From Methylacidimicrobium sp. B4 (GTDB taxonomy: Bacteria > Verrucomicrobiota > Verrucomicrobiia > Methylacidiphilales > Methylacidiphilaceae), in the NCBI RefSeq assembly GCF_017310545.1, contig NZ_CP066203.1, positions 2,046,001 through 2,110,000 on the forward strand: DNA of 64,000 nucleotides. Direction: 5' to 3'. The notes beneath the pieces are model-generated. The model was not told the origin of the DNA. It saw only the letters and a program-made list of their open reading frames with translations, and searched no databases. The first letter of the stretch is position 1, and each line of letters starts with the position of its first letter. A program made the translations under genes and the position numbers. This document shows, piece after piece, positions 46,236 to 55,357 of this stretch.

Positions 46236-47195
46236 ATGCGCAATTCTCTGCCGGAAGAGGAGGTCATGGACGGACGGCGACATGAGCCGGTCCTGCGAGG
46301 CGAGCTGTTGGAGGCAACTGCACCGAAAGAAGGGGAGCGTTGGATCGACGGCACCTTCGGGTTTGGGGGACATGCGACCGCATTGTTGGAGCGCGGCTGC
46401 CTCGTCCTGGCGATGGATCGTGACCCAGAGGCCGCGCAACGGGCGGATCTCCTTCGGAAAGACTGGGGCGATCGGTTTCGCTTCATTCCGGGCAATTTTG
46501 CCGCCATGGCAGAGGTTGCCGGAGAGGCCGGTTGGGAGTCGGTGGACGGGGTCCTCCTCGATCTGGGGATCTCGTCGGGACAACTGGACGACCCGTCCAG
46601 AGGCTTCAGCTTCCGCTGGGATGCGCCGCTCGACATGCGGATGGATCCATCGGGGATGCGGACCGCGGGCGATCTCTTGCACGAGCTCGATGAGGCGGAT
46701 CTGGCGCGGCTCTTTGCCGTAGCGACCTACCCGGGTGAGAGCCGGCGGCTGGCTCGTGCCGTGGTGCGCGCTCGCGGAGCACGGCGTCTGCAGACGACGG
46801 GGGACCTCGTGGCGGCGATCGGGGCGGCTCGACCGTCCCGGAAACGCATTCATCCGGCGACTCGGGCCTTCCTGGCTCTCCGGATGGCGGTCAACGACGA
46901 GCTAGGCTCTCTGGAGCGAGCGTTGCCGGCGGCACTGCGCCTGCTGGGTCCCGGGGGAAGGCTGGCGGTCATCAGCTTCCATTCGGAGGAAGATCGCCGG
47001 GTCAAGCAGTTTCTTCGGGAGCACGTGAGGCGAGAGCCCGCGGCGCGATCCGGAGTCGAGGAGAAGCATTCCCCCATGGAGGGGTTTGTGCGGCAGGCGC
47101 GGTTCCTTCCCTCGAAAGAGGAGATTGTGAGGAATCCACGCTCGCGGAGCGCCCGCTTACGGGTGGGCTGGAAGGAAAGCAGGAGGGATGGATGA
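46236..47195 (+). CDS. rsmH: 16S rRNA m4C1402 methyltransferase RsmH
   Basis: 319 residues from the ATG at 46236. The SAM-binding start RWIDGTFGFGGHATALLERG, MDRDPEAAQRA, the DGVLLDLGISSGQLDDPSRGF signature, FRWDAPLDMRMD and VISFHSEEDRRVK are diagnostic. It methylates N4 of C1402 in the 16S rRNA decoding centre. It overlaps ftsL by 4 bases. Confidence 0.95.
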   Translation: MRNSLPEEEVMDGRRHEPVLRGELLEATAPKEGERWIDGTFGFGGHATALLERGCLVLAMDRDPEAAQRADLLRKDWGDRFRFIPGNFAAMAEVAGEAGWESVDGVLLDLGISSGQLDDPSRGFSFRWDAPLDMRMDPSGMRTAGDLLHELDEADLARLFAVATYPGESRRLARAVVRARGARRLQTTGDLVAAIGAARPSRKRIHPATRAFLALRMAVNDELGSLERALPAALRLLGPGGRLAVISFHSEEDRRVKQFLREHVRREPAARSGVEEKHSPMEGFVRQARFLPSKEEIVRNPRSRSARLRVGWKESRRDG

Positions 47196-47554
47196 GTGGA
47201 AACCAGATGAGGCATCTCGAGCCGTTCCCGTTGAGCACGCTCGGGGGGTGGATTGTTGCGGTTCTGTTTCTCGCGGGAGTCGGCATTGCTTTTCTTTCCT
47301 TCAAGAACCAGGTCGCCCGACTCTCCCTCGAAGTCGCGCGTGCGGAAAAGGACCTGAGCCAGTGGAAAAAGCGGAACATGCGGGTGCAGGTGGGGATTGC
47401 CCGAGCGAGCTCTGCCGTGGAGCTGGAACGAAGAATCGCCGCTTGGCGCCTCGGCCTGGTCAAGACGAGCGAGCTCGAAGTGGTCCGCATGGAGGAAGGG
47501 AAACGTTCTGATGCCCTTGCGGACACGACGAAGAGAGAACGACCACTGCCGTGA
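47192..47554 (+). CDS. ftsL: FtsL-like small septal protein
   Basis: 120 residues: a short cytoplasmic part, one membrane segment (about 20-36, WIVAVLFLAGVGIAFLSF), then a coiled-coil-like stretch (QVARLSLEVARAEKDLSQWK). FtsL proteins are poorly conserved, so the call rests on topology and on position between rsmH and ftsI. FtsL links FtsQ/B to FtsWI in the divisome. It overlaps both neighbours by 4 bases. Confidence 0.75.
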   Translation: MSGNQMRHLEPFPLSTLGGWIVAVLFLAGVGIAFLSFKNQVARLSLEVARAEKDLSQWKKRNMRVQVGIARASSAVELERRIAAWRLGLVKTSELEVVRMEEGKRSDALADTTKRERPLP

Positions 47555-49305
47555 AAACCCGTCAACGATCCCTATGGGTCCTGGTCCTGCTCGCCTTCGG
47601 CTTCACGGTGGTTTCGCACCGGCTCATCCAGCTCCAGCTCGTCGAGCACCCGAAGTATGCACGGTTGGCGATGCTCAACCACTGCGCCCGAGTCGAGCTT
47701 CCGGCCCATCGAGGCATGATCGTCGATGTTCATGGAACTCCGCTCGCTCAGAGCCAGGCCGTCTACGAGGTGCGCCTCGACGGAAAGAACCTCCTCGATC
47801 CAGAGAGCGCCCTTCCGAGGCTGGAAAACCTGCTCGGTCTGGAGCCGGGAACGATTTCCCGCAGTTTCCGCCCGGGCGAGAGATATCGGCTGCTGGCGAA
47901 GCGGGCGGGGGAGGAAGTCGTTCAGAAGCTGAACGGCTTCGAGCAGGAAAAGCTGCGGGAGTGGCGTGCGCAGGGCAAGAACCCGGAACCCTTCCTTCTT
48001 TTCCATGAGGATTTCCTCCGCGTGTATCCCAACGGGCGAGAGGGTGCCGCTCTCGTCGGGCTGATGGACGCGGAAGGCAAGGGAGTTGCGGGAGTCGAGC
48101 GCGCCTTTGACCGACAGCTTCGCGGCTCCCCGGGGGAGCGGTGGATTGAAAAGGATGTCCTGGGCAGGGAAATTCCGGTATATCGTGGCTTCAACGCGGC
48201 TCCCGTCGACGGCGCGACGGTTCGACTGACCATCGACCTGACGATCCAGCACATTCTGGAGAAAGGACTGGACGATCTCGATCGGGAGTATCGGCCCAAG
48301 GCGATCTGCTCGCTCGTGATGCGGCCCTCCACGGGGGAAGTGCTGGCCATGGCCGTCCGGCCGACCTTCGATCCCAACGACGGAGAGCATGTGCGGCCGG
48401 AGCTGCTTCGCAACCGGTGCCTGACCGATCCTGTGGAGCCCGGCTCCATCTTCAAGATCGTCACGCTCGCGGGCGTCTTGGAAGAAAAGCAGGTGACTCT
48501 CAACTCGCTTCTCAACTGCGAGAATGGTGCGTTTTCCTACGCCGGGTACGTATTGCACGACAGCCATCCCTATGGGACCCTCACCGTTCGGGAAGTGACC
48601 GCCAAATCGAGCAACATCGGTTTCGCCAAGCTGGGGATCGGCCTGGGTTCGGCCCGGCTCTATCGCTTCGCCCGCGCTTTTGGGATCGGCTCCCCCACGG
48701 GGATCTTGCCATCGCAGGGAGAGTCGGGGGGGCTCCTCCGTCCTCCGTGGCAGTGGTCGAAGCTTTCCATCAGCCGGATTCCCATGGGACAGGAGGTGAT
48801 GGTCACCCCGATCCAGATGACGCAGGCGATGGCGGTCATCGCCAATGGGGGGCTTTTCATGAAGCCCCAGCTGGTCCGGGGGTGGATCTCCCCCGAAGGC
48901 AGGCCCACCGCGTACGTCGCGCCACAGCAGGTGCGCCGCGTCATTTCGGAGAAGACGGCGCGCTGGGTCTCGCTCGCCCTCGCCAGCGTGGTCGCCAAAG
49001 GGGGTACCGGGACGAAGGCGGCCGTGCCCGGCTATACGGTGGCGGGAAAGACAGGGACAGCGCAAAAGGCGGTCGGCGGGAGCTACGGTCACAACCGTTA
49101 CGTCTCTTCTTTCATCGGCTATCTGCCGGAGGAGGATCCCCAGTTCGTGCTCCTCATCATGGTGGATGAGCCCAAAGGGGGACACTACTACGGCGGAGAG
49201 GTGGCCGCCCCCGCGTTCAGCTCGATGGCTGCCCAGATTGCCGAAGCCTTGGGTGTCGTGCCCAGGAGCGCGCCGGCACGGGCGGCACACGTAGGATCGT
49301 TGTGA
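47551..49305 (+). CDS. ftsI: Septal transpeptidase FtsI (PBP3, class B penicillin-binding protein)
   Basis: 584 residues from GTG. It has an N-terminal membrane anchor (about 8-28), a dimerisation/pedestal domain, and a transpeptidase domain with the active Ser in PGSIFKIVT (SxxK), the SSN motif in AKSSNIGFAKLG, and KTGTAQK. It crosslinks peptidoglycan at the septum together with FtsW. It overlaps ftsL (GTGA) and murE (GTGA). Confidence 0.95.
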   Translation: MKTRQRSLWVLVLLAFGFTVVSHRLIQLQLVEHPKYARLAMLNHCARVELPAHRGMIVDVHGTPLAQSQAVYEVRLDGKNLLDPESALPRLENLLGLEPGTISRSFRPGERYRLLAKRAGEEVVQKLNGFEQEKLREWRAQGKNPEPFLLFHEDFLRVYPNGREGAALVGLMDAEGKGVAGVERAFDRQLRGSPGERWIEKDVLGREIPVYRGFNAAPVDGATVRLTIDLTIQHILEKGLDDLDREYRPKAICSLVMRPSTGEVLAMAVRPTFDPNDGEHVRPELLRNRCLTDPVEPGSIFKIVTLAGVLEEKQVTLNSLLNCENGAFSYAGYVLHDSHPYGTLTVREVTAKSSNIGFAKLGIGLGSARLYRFARAFGIGSPTGILPSQGESGGLLRPPWQWSKLSISRIPMGQEVMVTPIQMTQAMAVIANGGLFMKPQLVRGWISPEGRPTAYVAPQQVRRVISEKTARWVSLALASVVAKGGTGTKAAVPGYTVAGKTGTAQKAVGGSYGHNRYVSSFIGYLPEEDPQFVLLIMVDEPKGGHYYGGEVAAPAFSSMAAQIAEALGVVPRSAPARAAHVGSL

Positions 49306-50780
49306 CGCTGCGGGACCTGCTGGTTGCTGTCGAGCCTTGCGAGGTGGCAGGGAAGGCGGATCCCTTGGTTCTCGGTCTCTGCTACGATTCGCGGATCGCA
49401 AAGCCCGGAGATCTGTTTTTTGCTTGGCAGGGTTCAAAGGTTGACGGACATCAGTTCCTCGCGGATGTGATGCGCAAGGGAGTGGTCGCCATCGTGGGGG
49501 AAAGGAATCCAGCGACGCTCTCCCTCAGTATCCCCTACGTTCGCGTCGACAACGCACGCGAGGCGCTGGCTCGGATGGCGGATCGCTTTTTTGGCCATCC
49601 GAGCGGCTCGATGGAGCTCGTGGGCATTACGGGGACAAACGGAAAGACGACGACCGCTTTCCTCATCCATCATATTCTCGAATCGATGGGCCGAAAGACC
49701 GGTCTCCTCGGCACGGTTCGCTATTCGCTTGGGGGCCGGACCCTGCCGGCGCGCCGGACCACACCCGAAGGAAGCGACTTGCAGAAGCTGCTCGCCGAAA
49801 TGCGGGAGATTGGTTGCCGGGCCGCCGTCCTGGAGGTGTCTTCCCACGCGCTGGCGCAGGGGAGGGTGGCCGGTCTGGATTTCGCGGTCGGAGTCTTCAC
49901 CAACCTGAGCTCGGACCATCTGGATTTCCACGGGAGCCTCCAAAGCTACGGAGCGGCCAAGGCGTTGCTCTTCGAGCAGCTCGCCGCTTCGGACGACCCT
50001 GCAGCCGCGGTGCTCAACGCGGACGATCCCGCTTGGCGCGCCCTTGGTTCGAGCGCTCGACGGCCGAAGAGGATGTTCTTCTACAGCATGCGGGGTGCGC
50101 CCGAAGCCGATTTCCGGGCAAAGGACCTTCGCATGGACGCTTCCGGAAGCTCCTTTCTCTTGACTTATCCAGGGGGATCCCTTTCCGTCGCCATTCCGCT
50201 GCTGGGATCCTTCAATGTCGAAAACGCGTTGGGTGCCTTTGCCACCGCATTTGCTCTTGGCGTCTCTCCCCACGAGAGCGCCGGGGTGCTGGCGAGCTTT
50301 CCTGGGGTGCCGGGCCGGATGGAACGTTTCTGCTCCGCCGACGGAGTGGTCGCCGTGGTCGATTATGCCCATACGGAGGACGCGCTGCGGAAGACGCTGG
50401 CGGTTCTCCGGGAGCTGGCTCCGAAACGGCTCGGGCTCGTCGTCGGCTGCGGAGGAGACCGGGACCGGACAAAGCGGCCGAAGATGGCTGCCGCGGCCTG
50501 CAAGCTGGCCGATCGGGTGTTCTTCACCTCCGACAATCCACGAAGCGAATCGATCGAGCGGATCTTCGCGGACATGTCGGAAGGGGTTCCTGCCGGTCGT
50601 CACCCGGTCTGGATCCCGGATCGTCGGCTCGCGATCGAGCAGGCTCTGTGCGGGGCCGAACCGGGCGACCTGGTCTGTGTCGCCGGCAAGGGACATGAAA
50701 CGACGCAGGAGGTGCAAGGCGTCTTCCATCCCTTCGACGATCGGAGCTTGGTAAGCAAGGTCTTGTCGGCGAGAGGATAG
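49302..50780 (+). CDS. murE: UDP-MurNAc-tripeptide synthetase MurE (meso-DAP type)
   Basis: 492 residues from GTG. P-loop GITGTNGKTTTAFLIH, VLEVSSHALAQGRV, and the substrate motif DNPR in FFTSDNPRSES, which marks meso-diaminopimelate-adding MurE (lysine-type enzymes differ here). The N-terminus has the CYDSRIAKPGDLFFAWQG UDP-binding block. It adds the third amino acid to UDP-MurNAc-dipeptide, so Gram-negative-type meso-DAP peptidoglycan is expected. Confidence 0.94.
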   Translation: MTLRDLLVAVEPCEVAGKADPLVLGLCYDSRIAKPGDLFFAWQGSKVDGHQFLADVMRKGVVAIVGERNPATLSLSIPYVRVDNAREALARMADRFFGHPSGSMELVGITGTNGKTTTAFLIHHILESMGRKTGLLGTVRYSLGGRTLPARRTTPEGSDLQKLLAEMREIGCRAAVLEVSSHALAQGRVAGLDFAVGVFTNLSSDHLDFHGSLQSYGAAKALLFEQLAASDDPAAAVLNADDPAWRALGSSARRPKRMFFYSMRGAPEADFRAKDLRMDASGSSFLLTYPGGSLSVAIPLLGSFNVENALGAFATAFALGVSPHESAGVLASFPGVPGRMERFCSADGVVAVVDYAHTEDALRKTLAVLRELAPKRLGLVVGCGGDRDRTKRPKMAAAACKLADRVFFTSDNPRSESIERIFADMSEGVPAGRHPVWIPDRRLAIEQALCGAEPGDLVCVAGKGHETTQEVQGVFHPFDDRSLVSKVLSARG

Positions 50781-50786
50781 AACCAT

Positions 50787-52163
50787 ATGGAGCCTTGCTC
50801 TCTTGGGAGGATCGAGGAGTGGAGCGGCGGATGCCGCAAGCGCGGAGATGCGGGAATCATGCTTTCGCGGGTGCATACCGACTCGCGGACCGTTCAGCCC
50901 GGCGACTGTTTCTGGGCTCTTTCGGGAGCAAGCTTCGATGGCCATGATTTCGTAGAGGAGGCCTTTCGCCGAGGCGCTCGCGCGGCCGTCGTCGCTCGGC
51001 CGATCGATGGTCTTTCGGTTCCCGCCGATGCGGGCCTCGTGGTCGTCGCGGACACGCTGGCGGCCCTGCAGCAGTTCGCCCATCGGTACCGCCGCGCTCT
51101 CCCCGCAAAAATTGTTGCGGTGAGCGGCAGCAGCGGGAAGACGACGACCAAGGAGCTGATCCTGAACGTCTTGAGGAGCCGCTTTCCCGTGATCGGAAAC
51201 GCGGGGAATCGAAATAATCAAATCGGCTTGCCCTTGGCGATTCTCGATTTTCCCCCGGAGATCGCCTTCGGCATCCTCGAAATGGGAACGAACCATCCCG
51301 GGGAAATCGCTTGCCTTGCCGCCATTGCCGCTCCGGACATCGGCGTTCTCACGAACATCGGCTTGGCCCATATCGGATTTTTCGGAAGCGATGAGGCCAT
51401 TGCCGAGGAGAAGACCGCCCTTTTGGCGGCTCTCCCTCCGGACGGATGGGCCGTTCTCCCAGATGGGGACCCATGGATTCGCCGCAGGGTCGGTCGCTGC
51501 CGGGCGAGGGTGCTCTGGGTCGGCTCAGGCCCCGAGGCATCTTGGCGGGCGCGGCAAATCAAGATGCGGGAAGCCGGGATCCACTTCCTGCTTCAAGGGG
51601 ATGGGGAGGAGTTGCCGGTGCAGCTGCGGACGGCCTCCCGGGCGGTCGTCACGGACGCTCTGCTGGCGGCGGGAGTGGGAAGCTTGGCCGGGTTGCCGGC
51701 CCGGGAGATCGCTCAGGCATTGGAAGGTGCGGTCTACCCGGGACATCGAATGGAGATTCGCACTCTTCCGGATGGTTGGGTCATCGATGACAGCTACAAC
51801 GCCAATCCGGATTCGGCGCTGGCGGCCCTCCAAGCCCTGATGGAATTTCCGAAGGGCGAGCGCAAAGGGGCCGTCCTCGGCTCCATGGGAGAGCTCGGGG
51901 CCCAATCAACCGAGCTGCATGAACGATTGGGACGAAGCGCGGGTGAGCTGCCGATCGCGTTTCTGATTGCGGTGGGACCCGAGGCGGAAAGCCTGGCTCG
52001 AGGAGCGGCGGCCGGAGGCCTTCCGGAGGAACGGATCTGCCGATGCGCTACCGCCGACGAGGCGGTGCGGGAGTTACACGCCTTGCGGCGGGCGGGCGAT
52101 GTGATCTTGGTGAAAGGCTCCCGATTTCTTGGGCTCGAGCGCGTGGTGGAAGCGCTGATGTAG
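50787..52163 (+). CDS. murF: UDP-MurNAc-pentapeptide synthetase MurF
   Basis: 458 residues with GAGAGGA before the ATG. The N-terminal HTDSRTVQPGDCFWALSG block, P-loop VSGSSGKTTTKELILNVL, TNIGLAHIGFFGS and DSYNANPDSALAAL are all MurF features. It adds D-Ala-D-Ala (made by Ddl downstream) to the tripeptide. It lies 6 bases after murE. Confidence 0.94.
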   Translation: MEPCSLGRIEEWSGGCRKRGDAGIMLSRVHTDSRTVQPGDCFWALSGASFDGHDFVEEAFRRGARAAVVARPIDGLSVPADAGLVVVADTLAALQQFAHRYRRALPAKIVAVSGSSGKTTTKELILNVLRSRFPVIGNAGNRNNQIGLPLAILDFPPEIAFGILEMGTNHPGEIACLAAIAAPDIGVLTNIGLAHIGFFGSDEAIAEEKTALLAALPPDGWAVLPDGDPWIRRRVGRCRARVLWVGSGPEASWRARQIKMREAGIHFLLQGDGEELPVQLRTASRAVVTDALLAAGVGSLAGLPAREIAQALEGAVYPGHRMEIRTLPDGWVIDDSYNANPDSALAALQALMEFPKGERKGAVLGSMGELGAQSTELHERLGRSAGELPIAFLIAVGPEAESLARGAAAGGLPEERICRCATADEAVRELHALRRAGDVILVKGSRFLGLERVVEALM

Positions 52164-52230
52164 CGGTGGCGAAGAAGAACGATGAGGGAACGGGAGGCGA
52201 CCGCAAGGGCGGAACGAAAGGAGTTTCGAG

Positions 52231-53331
52231 GTGCTCTACTACCTACACTTGCTCTCAGGAAGCTTTATCGGGTTTAATGTATTCCGCTACATCACGTTCC
52301 GATCGGTCGGCGCGGCGCTGACGGCTCTCTTCATCTCTTGGATCTTCGGGCGTCCCACGATCGGCATGCTCCGGCGCCTCAAGATGGGTCAGCCGATTCG
52401 AGGGAAGGAAGAAGTGAGGCATTTGGCCGATCTGCACGGAGCCAAGGCGGGAACCCCCACGATGGGAGGATTGCTGATTCTCTCGGCACTCCTCGGAAGC
52501 TGTCTGCTCTGGGCCGTCCCAACGAATCGCTTTCTCTGGATCTGCCTCGGCGGGACAACCGCGCTCGGGGCTCTGGGCTTCTGGGACGACTATCTCAAGG
52601 TGGTGCAGAAAAAGTCGGCCGGCATTCCTGGACGCGTCAAGCTCCTGGTCCAGGCTGCCGTCGCGCTGGTCGCCGGCGTGCTCCTCCTCGGGAATCCCGA
52701 GACGGGACGGGAAGCGAGCAAGGTAGCGGTGCCGTTCTTGAAATCGATCTCTCGAATCGAGCTCGGATGGGCGGCCTTGCCCTTCTTCCTTCTCGTCGTG
52801 ATGGGCTCCTCGAATGCGGTGAATCTCACCGACGGCCTCGACGGGCTGGCGATCGGCTGCTCGATCGGAGTCGCACTCGTCTTCGCCGTCTTCTCCTACG
52901 TGGCTGGGCGTCCGGATTGGAGCTCCTACCTCTTCGTGCCCCATGTGCGGGGTGCGGACGAGCTGGCCGTCTTCTGCGCGGCGCTTCTCGGAGCCAGCAT
53001 CGGATTCCTCTGGTACAACTGCCATCCGGCCGAAGTCTTCATGGGCGACACCGGTTCCTTGGCGCTCGGCGGGGCTTTCGGACTGCTCTCGATTTCGATC
53101 GGACAAGAGCTTCTCCTGGTCGTCGCCGGCGGCATCTTCGTGCTCGAGGCGCTTTCGGTCATGATCCAGGTCGCGTCGTTTCGATTGACCGGAAAGAGGG
53201 TATTCGCCATGGCCCCCTTGCATCACCACTTCGAGCTCAAGGGCTGGGGAGAATCGAGGGTGACGGTCCGTTTCTGGATATTGAGCCTGCTTTGCGGGCT
53301 TCTGGCTCTTTCGAGCCTGAAGTTGAGGTGA
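52231..53331 (+). CDS. mraY: Phospho-MurNAc-pentapeptide translocase MraY
   Basis: 366 residues from GTG with AAAGGAG upstream. About ten membrane segments with KAGTPTMGGLL, the Asp pair in LGFWDDYLKV, NAVNLTDGLDGLAIG, GFLWYNCHPAEVFMGDTGSLALGG and APLHHHFELKGWGE. It transfers phospho-MurNAc-pentapeptide to undecaprenyl phosphate, giving lipid I. The 67-base gap after murF has no gene. Confidence 0.95.
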   Translation: MLYYLHLLSGSFIGFNVFRYITFRSVGAALTALFISWIFGRPTIGMLRRLKMGQPIRGKEEVRHLADLHGAKAGTPTMGGLLILSALLGSCLLWAVPTNRFLWICLGGTTALGALGFWDDYLKVVQKKSAGIPGRVKLLVQAAVALVAGVLLLGNPETGREASKVAVPFLKSISRIELGWAALPFFLLVVMGSSNAVNLTDGLDGLAIGCSIGVALVFAVFSYVAGRPDWSSYLFVPHVRGADELAVFCAALLGASIGFLWYNCHPAEVFMGDTGSLALGGAFGLLSISIGQELLLVVAGGIFVLEALSVMIQVASFRLTGKRVFAMAPLHHHFELKGWGESRVTVRFWILSLLCGLLALSSLKLR

Positions 53332-53355
53332 GGGCATCCGAGGAGAAAACGGCGA

Positions 53356-54168
53356 ATGAGAAGGAAAGTTCGATCGTCGGCCAGGGTGCTGCGCTGGAAG
53401 GCTTCGGGTCTCCCGAGCGGAGTGGCGGCAGCTCCCTCCCCGGGAGCATCGGATCTCGTGCAGCAAGAGCTCCCGCTCAAGGAAAGTACGGCGGGACTGC
53501 GGGTGATCACGGTCATCCTCGCCGTCATGCTCCTTCACGTGCTCTTCATCGGAGGCATCGCCCTCTACAATCTCCTGGGCGGGGGAGGAAAATCGGCTCG
53601 AGGCGGAAGCGCGGGACCGAAGAGCCCGGCGGTCCTCGATGAGTCGCGCGAGCGACCGGTGCAAAAGCCGCGGGAGGAAGTGTCGGCAACGGTCGCGCCC
53701 CCGTCCTCGCCCTCCGTGCGTTCCCGCCGGGGCGGAGGGAAGGGGCAGGGCGAGGCTTCTCCGTTGTCGAACGCCGAGGAGACGGGGCGGAAGAAGGGAG
53801 GCAAGAGGCGGCTCCGGCGGGTCTCCGCCGAAGAGGACGGGGAGGAAGCCAACCCCTCGAAGATGGCTCCTGCGAACCGGCAGCGGACGGAGGAAGCTCG
53901 CGATGCGGCGCAGACGTCCTTGCCTGCCCGATTGCAGGACCCGTCGGCGGAGCCGTCCGCTTCCGCTGCGGGTGGTTCCGGCGTTTACCACGTGGTCCGC
54001 GGCGATACCCTCTGGCGGATCGCTCGCCGCTTCCACGTCGGGCTCGACGATCTGATGACCCTCAACCGGCTGACTCTCGCCAGCAAGCTCCACATCGGAC
54101 AGGAGCTTCGGATCCCTGCGGCGAAGGCGAGCCGTGCTCGCCGCAGCGGCGAAGCTGCGGGCGGATAA
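53356..54168 (+). CDS. LysM-domain single-pass membrane protein in the usual murD position
   Basis: 270 residues with GAGGAG before the ATG. One membrane segment (about 51-72, VITVILAVMLLHVLFIGGIALY) is followed by a long low-complexity charged linker (about 75-200) and a C-terminal LysM domain (about 212-260, YHVVRGDTLWRIARRFHVGL and LHIGQELRIP). It probably anchors in the inner membrane and binds peptidoglycan. In most dcw clusters murD sits between mraY and ftsW; this gene is there instead and has no ligase motifs. It may be a divisome or cell-wall accessory factor; that is inference. Confidence 0.82.
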   Translation: MRRKVRSSARVLRWKASGLPSGVAAAPSPGASDLVQQELPLKESTAGLRVITVILAVMLLHVLFIGGIALYNLLGGGGKSARGGSAGPKSPAVLDESRERPVQKPREEVSATVAPPSSPSVRSRRGGGKGQGEASPLSNAEETGRKKGGKRRLRRVSAEEDGEEANPSKMAPANRQRTEEARDAAQTSLPARLQDPSAEPSASAAGGSGVYHVVRGDTLWRIARRFHVGLDDLMTLNRLTLASKLHIGQELRIPAAKASRARRSGEAAGG

Positions 54169-54199
54169 GGGACGGGAAGGGGGACGAAAGGATAAGGGG

Positions 54200-55357
54200 G
54201 TGAGGGAAAGAAAGCTTCACCGCTGGGTCGGATACGCGCTGATCCTCGTTGCCTTCGCGCTCATGGGACTCGGCTTGATCGCCCTGTACAGTGCGGCCGG
54301 TCGCTTCGTGGGCGAGAGGGATACCTCGCTCCTTCCCCTGGTCGAGAGGCAGCTCTGCTGGATCGGGATGGGGATCGGTGCGGGTGCGCTCCTGACGCGC
54401 ATCGACTATCATTGGTTCTTGAAGCATTCCTGGGCGCTGCTCGGCGTCGGGCTCTTTCTCCTCGTGCTCTGCTTTCTTCCCGGAGTTGGCCATACCGTGC
54501 ACGGATCCTCCCGCTGGATCTCCCTTGGTCCTTTGACCTTGCAACCCTCGGAGCTCATCAAATGGTTCCTCTGCCTCTTCGCCGCGGCACAGTTAGGCAA
54601 GCCGGTTCGCCGGCCAGGGGAGAGATGGCGGCGCTACGCGGCGGTCCTGGCCGTGACGGTGGCATTCGCCGGGCTGCTGCTCCTTGCCCGCGATCTGGGA
54701 AGTGCGGCTCTTTACCTCGCCCTGGCCATGGTAGTTCTGGTAATTGGGGGGATGCCGCTCTGGCTCATTGGACCGGGCTGCCTGACGGCCGCAGGCGTGA
54801 TTCTCGGAGTGGCTTTGAGCATTCCTGAGCGGAGGGCTCGATTGCTCGCCTTCTGGAACATGGATAGCGATAAGCAGGGCAAGGCCTATCAGGTCTGGCA
54901 GGCGCTCGTGGCTCTCGGCTCCGGAGGGGTCACGGGCCTTGGGTTGGGGAACAGCCGGCAGAAGATGTATTATCTCCCGGAAGCCACGACCGATTTCATC
55001 TTTCCGATTCTTGGGGAAGAGCTCGGACTTTGGGTAACGCTGGGCGTGGTGCTGGCCTACCTTGTGCTTGCCCTCTGTGGGGGGTGGATCGCGCTTTTCG
55101 CTCCCGACGGCGAAGGCCTCTTGCTTGGCATGGGGCTGGTCACGCTGATCGCCGTCCAGGCAATCGCGAACCTGGGAGTCGTTACGGGCCTCCTGCCGAA
55201 CAAAGGCCTCCCTTTACCCTTCATCAGCTATGGCGGCTCGAATATCCTCTTTTGCCTGATGGCGCTGGGCACCCTTCTCAACATCCATCGGCAGGGAGGG
55301 AAAGGATCGGCCTTTTCGGTGGAGTCCCAAGGCGCGCAGCGCAGCGTCCGACTATGA
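54200..55357 (+). CDS. ftsW: Septal peptidoglycan polymerase FtsW (SEDS family)
   Basis: 385 residues from the GTG at 54200 (AAGGATAAG upstream); a start 22 codons earlier would overlap the LysM gene. Ten membrane segments with the SEDS blocks HGSSRWISLGPLTLQPSELIK, ATTDFIFPILGEELG, and GLLPNKGLPLPFISYGGSN. It polymerises lipid II at the septum with FtsI. It overlaps murG by 4 bases. Confidence 0.95.
   Translation: MRERKLHRWVGYALILVAFALMGLGLIALYSAAGRFVGERDTSLLPLVERQLCWIGMGIGAGALLTRIDYHWFLKHSWALLGVGLFLLVLCFLPGVGHTVHGSSRWISLGPLTLQPSELIKWFLCLFAAAQLGKPVRRPGERWRRYAAVLAVTVAFAGLLLLARDLGSAALYLALAMVVLVIGGMPLWLIGPGCLTAAGVILGVALSIPERRARLLAFWNMDSDKQGKAYQVWQALVALGSGGVTGLGLGNSRQKMYYLPEATTDFIFPILGEELGLWVTLGVVLAYLVLALCGGWIALFAPDGEGLLLGMGLVTLIAVQAIANLGVVTGLLPNKGLPLPFISYGGSNILFCLMALGTLLNIHRQGGKGSAFSVESQGAQRSVRL

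Noticed and set aside
47572-49437. Minus-strand open frame over ftsI
   Set aside because: The plus-strand FtsI has all penicillin-binding motifs; this is an antisense shadow.
52255-54093. Minus-strand open frame over mraY and the LysM gene
   Set aside because: It is a shadow of two plus-strand genes.
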